Assembly: GCA_005877565.1 (NCBI GenBank)
Contig: VBOK01000182.1
Span: 1-20,300, forward strand
Direction of reading: 5' to 3'
Origin: Nitrospirota bacterium
GTDB lineage: Bacteria > Nitrospirota > Nitrospiria > Nitrospirales > NS-4
DNA: 20,300 nucleotides
Position 1 is the stretch's first letter, and each line of letters opens with the position of its first letter. Shown here piece after piece: positions 13,627-20,300 of this stretch. The position numbers and the translations under genes are program-made. The notes below the pieces were generated by a model. That model ran no database searches. It was not told the DNA's origin and saw only the letters and a list, made by a program, of their open reading frames with translations.

Positions 13627-15420
13627 TCACGCAGCTTTTTCCAGCTCCCGCACCATCCCTTTGATCGTCTCAAACCCCGCCTGCCAGAAACTCTCCGACC
13701 GGATGTCCACGCCGAAATCCTTCAGCAGGGCCTCCGGAGATCGCGACCCACCGGCCGCCAGGAGCGCGAGATACCGCGGGACGAACGACTCACCGTGAGT
13801 CCGATAGAGCGCGTAGAGCGCCAGCACCAGGAGGTTGCCGAAGCTGTACGCATAGCAGTAGAACGGGCTCGCGAAGAGATGGGGGATCGACAGCCACTCC
13901 CACCGGAATTCATCCGGTACCGCAACCGCTCGCCCGAACTGCTGGCGCAGCTCGTTTAAGTACACGCCGCAGAGATCGTCCATCGTGCCCCCTGCGCCGA
14001 TGATCCGGTGCGCCTCGCGCTCGAACCGCACGAAGTAGGCCTGCCGCATGATGGTAGCGTACGCGTCATCGAGCTGCCGGACAAGCAGGCTCTGCTTGAC
14101 GACCTTGTCCCGCTCTTCGGCCATCCAGGCGTCGGAAAGGAGACGCTCGCCGAACACCGAGGCCGTCTCGGCCAAGGGGAGCATGGCGTGGAAGGTAAAG
14201 ATCGAATGATCGGCCGCCAGCATGCCGTGCACAGCGTGCCCCAGTTCGTGGGCCAGCGTGGCGACGTCCCGAACGTCGCCCTTGAAGTTCAGGAGCACGT
14301 ACGGCGTCAGGCCGGGGATCACGCTGTAGCAGTAAGCCCCGCCAAGCTTGCCGGGACGGACCGCCACATCCACGTGACGCTCCTCCAGCACCCGGCCGGC
14401 CAGCTCCGCCAGGCGCGGCGAAAAAGCGCGGTATGCGTCGAGCACCTTCGCTGACGCAGCCGCGAAGGAATACCGCCGGCGGGCCTCGCGGAAGGGCGCC
14501 TAGATGTGGTACCGGCTCATCTTCCGGATGCGGCAGAGCCTGGCCTTGATCGCGAAATAGTCCTGAAAGACGCCAGCGTTCCGGGCGCAGACAGCCAGCA
14601 GGGCCTCGACCGCCTCCTCGGGCACGTCGTTCATGAGGTTGCGCACCGCGATCGGCGAGCGGTGCTTGCGTAAGCTCAGGTGCTCTTGCTTCCAGTCCGT
14701 CACGAGGGTCTTGTAAACCTCGCCGATCACGTCAGCATGCTGCGCGAACACCCTGTACAGCTCGCGGTAGGCCGCCTCACGGATGCGGGCGTCAGGGGCG
14801 CGCACGTACACCAGCAGGTCCTCACGGGTGAGCCTGCGGGCCTTGCCATTGATCGTCAGCGTGTACGTCAAGCCGCTGGTCAGGATGTCATAGAGCCCCA
14901 CCAGCGCCCGGCGGCCGGTGACGCTCTTGACGTTGATGATCTTCTCTTCGGGCTCGCTGAGGGCGTGGTCCTTGAAGCGGCGCAGGGACTCCAGGTGGTA
15001 CGTATAGTCCCCCGCTCCGGCCAACAGCCGGGCGGCGTTCGCGTCATCGAGCTTCTGCCACCAGAGGTCGAAGAACAGCATGCGGTTCGCGAAGCCCGCC
15101 TGCATCTCCTCGACGGCTGCCTTGAAGACTCGGGCCTTCTGGTTCTTGGTGTTCTCGGAGAACCAGAGGTAGGCGTACGCGCCGAGCCTGCTCGTCGTCC
15201 TGGTGATCGCCTCGGCCAGTTTTAGCGCGTTCAGAAACGTCTCGGTGGGAATCTCTGCGGCCAACCTGCCCCGAAATCCTTCGAAGCACCGGACCTGCTC
15301 CTCGAGCTCCTGCTGCAGAACGTCCAGATCGCGGGCTGGATCGCGTAGCAGGTCTTGCAGGTTCCAGATTTCTGCGGGGCGGGTGGCGTGCCCACCGGCG
15401 ATCGCGTGCGATCGTGCCAT
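13627..15420 (-). pseudogene. pepF: Oligoendopeptidase F (M3 family) interrupted by an in-frame amber codon
   Basis: Read through, the frame encodes about 597 residues from the ATG at 15420, the normal length for PepF-type M3 peptidases, which cut oligopeptides of roughly 7-17 residues in the cytoplasm. Codon 307 (14502-14500) is TAG. Sequence before (KMSRYHI) and after (APFREARRRYSF) continues the family in the same frame, where relatives usually have YAP, so a tyrosine codon TAC has become TAG. The zinc site lies after the stop: HELGH (H391, E392, H395) and E418. The truncated 306-residue product would lack all catalytic residues; the downstream part could start at a GTG at 14445. The start lies 5 bases after the ATPase stop. 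It could be a decayed gene, a sequencing error or a read-through case; no frameshift is seen. Confidence 0.88.
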
Positions 15421-15425
15421 GCTCC

Positions 15426-17336
15426 CTAGCCGTGCTCCTGACCGCAATGCGCGCAGGCCAGCCACGCTGAGAGGAGCGGCCGCCCGCAACCGGCACAGAC
15501 ACGACGCAGCACCGCCCGGCAATACGGACAGAACCGGTACTCCGAATTGAGGTGCCGGCCGCACCCAGGACAACTGGCAGCCGCGTACTCGCTGACTTCT
15601 AGGATACGGCCCAGTTCCTCGATCGTCGTGAGCCCGGCCTTGGCCTTTTCGAGCCCGTCTTCCACCAGGGCGCGCATCCCGGACTCCTGCGCGGCGATAC
15701 GGATGTCCTCTTCTGTCGCTCCGCGGAGGATCAGGTCCCTGATTCTGGCATCGAGGATCAGAGTTTCGAACACGCCCGTCCGCCCCTTGTAGCCGGTCTC
15801 CTGGCATCTCGCACAGCCTTTGCCGGCCATGTATGTGCCGCCGGCCAAGCTGACCGCCGACAGGCCCAACGCGGTCACCACGGCAGTATCGGGCTGGGCG
15901 GGCGCCTTACAGTCGCGGCAGACGACCCGCACCAGTCGCTGGGCGATGATCCCGATCACCACCGACGCCACCAAGTAGCGGGGCACCCCGATGTCCAGCA
16001 GTCGTGTGATGGTGGAAGGCGCGTCGTTCGTATGCAGCGTGGTGAAGACCAGATGGCCGGTCAGCGCTGCCCGGCAGGCGATCTCAGCGGTTTCGGCGTC
16101 CCGGACCTCCCCGACCAGAACGATGTCGGGGTCCTGGCGAAGAATTGATCGGAGGCCCTTGGCGAAGGTCAGGCCGATGTCCGCGTTGACCTGCATTTGA
16201 TTGAGCCCCGGATAGTGATACTCGACCGGATCCTCCACCGTGACGATGTTCGTCGTGGGGGACTTGATCCGATTGAGAATGCCGTAGAGCGTGGTAGTCT
16301 TGCCGCTGCCGGTAGGGCCCGTGACCACGACCATGCCCTTATGGCGTGTGATCAGCCCATGGACTTGCTTCAAATCGCTGGGGGTCATGCCGATGTGCTC
16401 GAGCTCCAGGCTCTTGCTCGACGCGTCCAGGACGCGGAGCACTGCCTTTTCGCCGTGCTGCAGCGGGATCGTAGAGATGCGCAGGTCCACTTCCCGCCCT
16501 TCCAGTTTCACGCGCACCGAGCCGTCCTGCGGGAGCCGCCGCTCGGCAATGTCGAGACGGCCGAGGATCTTCATGCGCGACACCAGCGCCGGGTGCAGCG
16601 CGACCGGAACTTTGAGTTGATCAGACAGCAATCCGTCCAGCCTGAACCGAACGGTGCCATCCGGCACGCCAGGCTCGATGTGGATGTCGCTGGCGCCCAG
16701 CTGGATCGCCTTGCGCATGATGAGATTCATCAATTGGACGACTGGGGCATCCTCGGCATCGGCGTCCAGCGCGCTGGCTTCCTGGGAGCGTGGCGTGAGG
16801 AGCGGTGTGGTCGCCTGCCAGACACCCCGCGCCAGCAGACGGCCCGCCCCCTCCAGATGCCTGGCGTAGAATCGCTCGATGGCGTCCTTGATCTGGGACC
16901 GGCTGCCGAGAGTCGGCGACACCTGGCACCCCGTGACGAAGGAGAGGTCCTGGATCGCCTCATGGTCCATGGGATCGGCCATGACAACGTCCAGCCGTTT
17001 CCCATCCAGACGGACCGGTAGGACGGTGTACTTGCGCGCCAGTGTCTCGGGGATCAGGTTGAGTTGGTCCGAGCCTAGGGCCAGGGCGGAAACGTCGGTA
17101 TAGGGGAGCTTGAGCTGATTGGTCAGGAAGGGGATGAGCTGCGCTTCCGTGACGTGCCCGCGATCGAGGAGAATCTCACCGATACGCCGGCCCGACTGAC
17201 GCTGCTCCTGAAGGGACCCCTCGAGGACCTGCCTCGTGATGAGCTTCCGCTCGACCAGAAGCTCCCCGAGCCGTGACCGGCTCGCGGGCTCGGTCCCCTT
17301 CGTCTGCTTCGCTGCCTTCCTCGCGCCGGGCTCCAT
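15426..17336 (-). CDS. GspE/PilB-type secretion or pilus assembly ATPase with an extra zinc-ribbon tail
   Basis: This 636-residue protein starts at the ATG at 17336. Residues 22-74 form two 24-residue RLG/RIG...Q motifs separated by five residues, the pattern of the MshEN domain, known to bind c-di-GMP. The motor core has GPTGSGKT (340-347, Walker A), TVEDPVEY (Asp box), IVLVGEVRD (Walker B, about 405-413) and HLVFTTLHTND (His box). The tetracysteine motif of the family is C473, C476, C508 and C511. A tail beyond about residue 585 adds four further CxxC pairs (C589/592, 603/606, 614/617, 628/631), a double zinc ribbon that I do not expect in PilB or GspE. It would be a hexameric cytoplasmic ATPase at the inner membrane. 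No other pilus or secretion gene is adjacent. Confidence 0.94.
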   Translation of the reverse strand: MEPGARKAAKQTKGTEPASRSRLGELLVERKLITRQVLEGSLQEQRQSGRRIGEILLDRGHVTEAQLIPFLTNQLKLPYTDVSALALGSDQLNLIPETLARKYTVLPVRLDGKRLDVVMADPMDHEAIQDLSFVTGCQVSPTLGSRSQIKDAIERFYARHLEGAGRLLARGVWQATTPLLTPRSQEASALDADAEDAPVVQLMNLIMRKAIQLGASDIHIEPGVPDGTVRFRLDGLLSDQLKVPVALHPALVSRMKILGRLDIAERRLPQDGSVRVKLEGREVDLRISTIPLQHGEKAVLRVLDASSKSLELEHIGMTPSDLKQVHGLITRHKGMVVVTGPTGSGKTTTLYGILNRIKSPTTNIVTVEDPVEYHYPGLNQMQVNADIGLTFAKGLRSILRQDPDIVLVGEVRDAETAEIACRAALTGHLVFTTLHTNDAPSTITRLLDIGVPRYLVASVVIGIIAQRLVRVVCRDCKAPAQPDTAVVTALGLSAVSLAGGTYMAGKGCARCQETGYKGRTGVFETLILDARIRDLILRGATEEDIRIAAQESGMRALVEDGLEKAKAGLTTIEELGRILEVSEYAAASCPGCGRHLNSEYRFCPYCRAVLRRVCAGCGRPLLSAWLACAHCGQEHG

Positions 17337-17358
17337 CTGTGCAGCTACTTCGTGACGA

Positions 17359-18072
17359 TCAATGGCACGAAATCTTATAGGCCCCCGATGACACGTTCGC
17401 CGGCTCCGGATCGACTTTATCGATCGTGAGCAGGCGGATCGGCACGCCCACACTGACATTGCCGGCGCCCGTGCTCAGGTTGATGTAGGACACCGCGTTC
17501 AGATTGCCGGAGACGAACCGGATGGCCTCCTTGTCGGGTTCCACCACGCCTTTCCCGTTCACGAACTTCCCGCCCAGGCTCAAGAGCTGCTCCAGGTAGG
17601 GCCGCACCCCCTTGCCCTCTTCCCGGTTGACGACCGTGATCCTGGCTTCGAGCCCCCCGAGCTCACTCCAGGTCTTGACTGCCCCGCCGAAGAGATCGGT
17701 GACCTGTTTGAGGGTGACCTCCTGCACGCGATTGGAGGCGTTGACCATAATGGCGATTCCCTCCCATCCGACAGTGGTGCCTATCCAGTCCTTCTCTTCA
17801 GGCTTCATTGACCCGCCCGTTACGGCGATGTCCGCCGAGCCGTCGGCCAGAGCCGCCAGCGGGTCCCTACCATCCGTCGTCGCAAACCGCACCCGCACGC
17901 GAGGATGAAGCTTCTCGAACTTCACGCTGGCCTTCTCAAAGAGGGCCTGCTCGCGGCCGGTCACGGAGATGGTGAGCTTGCCCGTGAGGCTCATATCGGC
18001 AGCGCATGTGGGCGGGGGATCAAGCCCCCAACTGAGGATCAATCCGATGACGACGAAAAGTCCTGCCTGCAT
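17359..18072 (-). CDS. PstS-like phosphate/anion-binding periplasmic protein with a C-terminal frameshift
   Basis: This is a 237-residue product from the ATG at 18072, chosen for the strong AAGGAGGG site four bases before it. A signal peptide (about 1-25, ending near TCAAD) is followed by a compact substrate-binding domain: LTISVTGREQALFEKASVK, then DIAVTGGSMKPEE, IAIMVNASN and DLFGGAVKTWSELGG. This is the layout of short PstS-like proteins, which bind phosphate or similar oxyanions in the periplasm. The frame ends abruptly in KISCH. Adding one G after AAG at about 17366 would give AYKDFVPLIVTK and a stop at 17345, the expected family ending, so a one-base deletion or sequencing error is likely. 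It lies 22 bases before the ATPase start (8 if restored), in an operon. No ABC transporter genes are nearby. Confidence 0.85.
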   Translation of the reverse strand: MQAGLFVVIGLILSWGLDPPPTCAADMSLTGKLTISVTGREQALFEKASVKFEKLHPRVRVRFATTDGRDPLAALADGSADIAVTGGSMKPEEKDWIGTTVGWEGIAIMVNASNRVQEVTLKQVTDLFGGAVKTWSELGGLEARITVVNREEGKGVRPYLEQLLSLGGKFVNGKGVVEPDKEAIRFVSGNLNAVSYINLSTGAGNVSVGVPIRLLTIDKVDPEPANVSSGAYKISCH

Positions 18073-18138
18073 ACCGCCCTCCTTCGCCATGAATCCGCAC
18101 AAACCGTCCGAATCTTATCACAGGCCTTTCTCGGAGGG

Positions 18139-18825
18139 CTACCACCGGAACATGTCATTGACCGGTCGGCGCTGGAAGACCTTGAGCAGCGCCAGCCCGG
18201 TTACAAACCCGCCGATGTGGGCGAACCACGCGACTCCGCCGCCGAGGCCTCCCCAACTGAAGGCGCCGTTGATGATCTGCATCACGATCCAGAATCCCAG
18301 AACCACGACGGCGGGCACGGGCACCACCTGCATGAAAAAGCCGACGGGGATCAGCACCAGCACGCGCGCCCGGGGAAACAGCAGGAGATAGGCGCCCAGC
18401 ACTCCGGAGATCGCGCCGCTGGCCCCGATCATGGGAACCGTCGAGTCCGGAGCCGTGATGGCGTGCCCAAAGACGGCCGCGACCCCGCACAGCAGATAGA
18501 ACAGGATGAAGCGCCAGTGGCCCATGACGTCTTCGATGTTGTTGCCGAAGATCCAAAGGTAGAGCATGTTGCCGCCCAGATGCATGAGGCCCGCGTGCAA
18601 GAACATCGAGGTCAGGACAGTCAACGCGGAAGGCACCGCCGGATCACCCACCACTGTGCCCGGGTGAAACCACTCGGCCGGCACCGCTGCGTAGGACAGG
18701 ATGAAGCGCTCTTCAGCAGGGCCCAGCGAGAGCTGATACAGAAAGACCAGGCAGTTCAGGACGATCAGTGAGACCGTCACGACCGGCATTAGCGTCGTGG
18801 GATTCTCGTCCCGCAGGGGAATCAT
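18139..18825 (-). CDS. Rhomboid-family intramembrane serine protease
   Basis: This 228-residue protein starts at the ATG at 18825; MIPLRDENPT is a typical start for the small bacterial rhomboids, and the TTG at 18837 is less likely. About six membrane segments are visible. The catalytic serine is S136 in GASGAISG and the histidine is H203 in AHIGGF. The oxyanion-side HLGGN motif (H82, N86) and the WR pair in loop 1 (GHWRFILFY, W104 R105) are also present. It should cut single-pass membrane proteins within the inner membrane; the substrate is unknown. The PstS-like gene follows after 66 bases on the same strand, so the two may be co-transcribed. The gap to the divergent HEAT gene is 95 bases. 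A TTGACA is present there on minus, but I found no well-spaced -10. Confidence 0.95.
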   Translation of the reverse strand: MIPLRDENPTTLMPVVTVSLIVLNCLVFLYQLSLGPAEERFILSYAAVPAEWFHPGTVVGDPAVPSALTVLTSMFLHAGLMHLGGNMLYLWIFGNNIEDVMGHWRFILFYLLCGVAAVFGHAITAPDSTVPMIGASGAISGVLGAYLLLFPRARVLVLIPVGFFMQVVPVPAVVVLGFWIVMQIINGAFSWGGLGGGVAWFAHIGGFVTGLALLKVFQRRPVNDMFRW

Positions 18826-18920
18826 CGGAGATCGCAAAAGGTCGCATATCCATCCGTGTCTGTCAATTGGGCTCTTTCGCCATCGTCCCGCGATTCCTTC
18901 GCGACGGACTTCCTGTTAAG

Positions 18921-20294
18921 ATGTCGCCCATGGGGATCAATCCCGCCCATTCGCTCACGCTCATCGTGGGCGTGCTCGTCGGTCTCCTCCCACTCGTACT
19001 GCAGGACACATCCCGCGTCGTGACCAACGACTTCCGCACCGCCCAAGCCGCCTTCGAGCGGAAGGACTACGACACGGCGGTCCGGCTGCTGAATACCCTA
19101 CTGGCGGCCCAGCCGGACCAGACCGCGGCGTACGAGCTGCGCGCACTGGCCCACGGGTATCAGGGTCGCCCGGAAGAGGCGCTGGCCGACCACGACCACC
19201 TTGTCCAAGCAGGGCAGGAAAAGGGCGACCTGCTGCGGCGCATCTGCGTCAGCCTGCTCACGCACTTGCTTGCGCAGGGCCAGGAGATCGTGCGCGGCGC
19301 GGCGGCGACTGCCCTGGCTGAGCTTGGGCCGGCCGACACGCTGGCCGCCCTGAATCTGGCCCTGCACGACTCCTCGCCGCGGGTGCGCACCTTCGCCATC
19401 CAGACCACTGGCCGCTTTGGTCTGGCTGCCAAGCTGCCCGTTGTCCGCGACGCCGTGATCGACCCGGACGTCACCGTCCGCATCACAGCGCTCTCCACAC
19501 TGGGCCTTTCCAAGGACCCGTCGGTCGTCGGGCTGGTGCGGCGCGGCTTGAAAGACCAGGACCCCATCGTTCAATTGGTATCGCGCGAAGCCCTGGTGCG
19601 TCTCAACCAGCCCGAGCTGGTACAGCCGTTCCTGACGGCCGCCCGCGACTTCAGCCCCGCCGTCCGGGGCGCGGCCATGGGCATCCTCGGCCGGCTGAAA
19701 GTGAAAGACCCCGCGGCCCTCTCGGTGCTGACGCTGGGCCTGAGCGACCCCGATGCGTCGGTCCGGTCGTTCGCCGCAGGAGCCCTGGGCGACCTCGGCG
19801 CGCCCTCTGCCATCACGGCGCTGGTGGACGCGTTGAGCGACCGGGACCCGTACGTCCGTAACTTCGCCGCAGACAGCCTCGGCCGGCTCAACGCCAAGGC
19901 GGCAATCGGCGCCCTGTGGGGTGCCGTGAAGGACTCCGACTCGCTCGTCAGGCTGGCAGCGGCAGAAGCGCTGATGAAGCTGGGCGAAGGCGAGGCGGTG
20001 CTGGTCATGCGGGAGTTGCTCAAGGATCCTGATTTCGGCGTGCGGAGCGCGGCGGTGGGCGCGATGGCCCGGAGCGCCCCGGAGCGGGCGATGGCCTTCG
20101 CGCTGGAGACGTTCGACGATCCCGCCCCACGGGTTCGCGTGGCGGCAATCCAGGCGCTGGGCAGGGTCGGAGGCAAGACGGCCATTCCGTACCTGAGGCG
20201 TGCCCTACTGGACAAGGACCTGACCGTCCGCGCATTCGCCGCCGGCCACCTTGGCGCCGTTGTCTCAGACAGGAAACGGAAGGGGGAAAACTAA
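18921..20294 (+). CDS. Membrane-anchored TPR/HEAT-repeat protein
   Basis: This is a 457-residue protein from the ATG at 18921; the ATG at 18930 is equally possible, and an open stretch upstream overlaps the rhomboid gene. A hydrophobic segment (about 10-27) acts as anchor or signal. A TPR-like pair follows (about 35-95: AAFERKDYDTAVRLLNTLL). From about 115 to the end come around ten HEAT or PBS-lyase-type repeats of roughly 31 residues, with the recurring pattern DPDxxVRxxAAxALGxLG. Such solenoids bind other proteins and are not catalytic, so the target is unknown. A weak -10 (TAAGAT, 18917-18922) would make a leaderless message from 18930. The stop is directly followed by an ATG preceded by AAGGGGG, so a second gene probably follows in the same operon. 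Confidence 0.88.
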   Translation: MSPMGINPAHSLTLIVGVLVGLLPLVLQDTSRVVTNDFRTAQAAFERKDYDTAVRLLNTLLAAQPDQTAAYELRALAHGYQGRPEEALADHDHLVQAGQEKGDLLRRICVSLLTHLLAQGQEIVRGAAATALAELGPADTLAALNLALHDSSPRVRTFAIQTTGRFGLAAKLPVVRDAVIDPDVTVRITALSTLGLSKDPSVVGLVRRGLKDQDPIVQLVSREALVRLNQPELVQPFLTAARDFSPAVRGAAMGILGRLKVKDPAALSVLTLGLSDPDASVRSFAAGALGDLGAPSAITALVDALSDRDPYVRNFAADSLGRLNAKAAIGALWGAVKDSDSLVRLAAAEALMKLGEGEAVLVMRELLKDPDFGVRSAAVGAMARSAPERAMAFALETFDDPAPRVRVAAIQALGRVGGKTAIPYLRRALLDKDLTVRAFAAGHLGAVVSDRKRKGEN

Positions 20295-20300
20295 ATGCTG
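20295..20300 (+). CDS. Probable start of the next gene, cut by the window edge
   Basis: ATGCTG begins directly after the TAA of the HEAT-repeat gene. The purine-rich GGAAGGGGG about 8-14 bases before it, inside the end of the previous gene, is a good ribosome binding site. Only two codons are visible, so no product can be named. Confidence 0.4.

Noticed and set aside
14500..14502. Amber codon as a programmed pyrrolysine codon
   Set aside because: Relatives carry tyrosine here as far as I recall, and nothing in the window (no pyl genes or insertion element) supports recoding.
15421..15807. Upstream extension of oligoendopeptidase F to 15807
   Set aside because: It overlaps the conserved C-terminal zinc-ribbon region of the ATPase in another frame and is low complexity.
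17905..18771. 288-codon open frame on plus across the PstS-like and rhomboid genes
   Set aside because: His/Asp/Gln-rich shadow sequence; both minus-strand genes have clear catalytic or binding motifs.

Overview
The window is GC-rich, tightly packed bacterial chromosome. It holds 17 protein-coding loci, plus a probable start of another gene at the right edge, and no gap longer than about 270 bases. I see no rRNA, tRNA, CRISPR array, insertion sequence or phage gene. The gene set (peptide hydrolases, a thiol peroxidase, a YjbQ-family protein, a hybrid histidine kinase, a type IV pilus/type II secretion ATPase) and the short AT-rich intergenic repeats fit an environmental Gram-negative bacterium. 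The overall look resembles Nitrospirota, but that is an impression from memory and no marker gene proves it.

Layout. Left part: the 3' end of an alpha/beta hydrolase (3-755, +) is followed by a zinc-ribbon membrane protein (764-1717, +). These converge on a small exported protein (1725-2123, -) and a CPBP-family membrane protease (2272-3717, -). The protease is divergent from a PLP aminotransferase (3747-4937, +), which is followed by a Bcp-type peroxiredoxin (5005-5472, +) and a metal-dependent amidohydrolase (5548-6750, +). Middle: a minus-strand operon holds a degenerate HD-domain protein, a YjbQ-family protein and an exported protein of unknown function (8849 down to 6804). It is divergent from a stand-alone NAD-binding reductase domain (8956-9432, +), whose end overlaps the end of a hybrid histidine kinase (9402-11018, -). 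Right part: a long minus-strand run reads in transcription order rhomboid protease (18825), PstS-like binding protein (18072), GspE/PilB-type ATPase (17336), oligoendopeptidase F (15420), M20 dipeptidase (13530) and a BamE-like/TPR lipoprotein (12145 to 11285). A HEAT-repeat protein (18921-20294, +) diverges from it, and another gene probably begins at 20295.

How the genes fit together. Peptide hydrolysis is a recurring theme: CPBP protease, rhomboid, oligoendopeptidase F, M20 dipeptidase and a prolidase-like amidohydrolase. A second theme is envelope and signalling: a pilus-type ATPase with an N-terminal motif of the c-di-GMP-binding MshEN type, an HD protein that looks like a decayed HD-GYP phosphodiesterase, and a hybrid kinase.

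Main points of interest. (1) Three loci carry reading-frame anomalies: an in-frame amber codon in oligoendopeptidase F, a one-base frameshift near the end of the PstS-like gene, and an exported protein whose signal peptide lies upstream of any ATG/GTG/TTG. These are either assembly errors or real decay. (2) Two divergent promoter regions have -10 boxes so close to the start codons that the mRNAs should have leaders of about 0-4 bases. (3) The pilus-type ATPase combines an MshEN module with an added eight-cysteine zinc-ribbon tail. (4) There are three structured intergenic repeats. I did not find a clear, previously undescribed multi-gene system.
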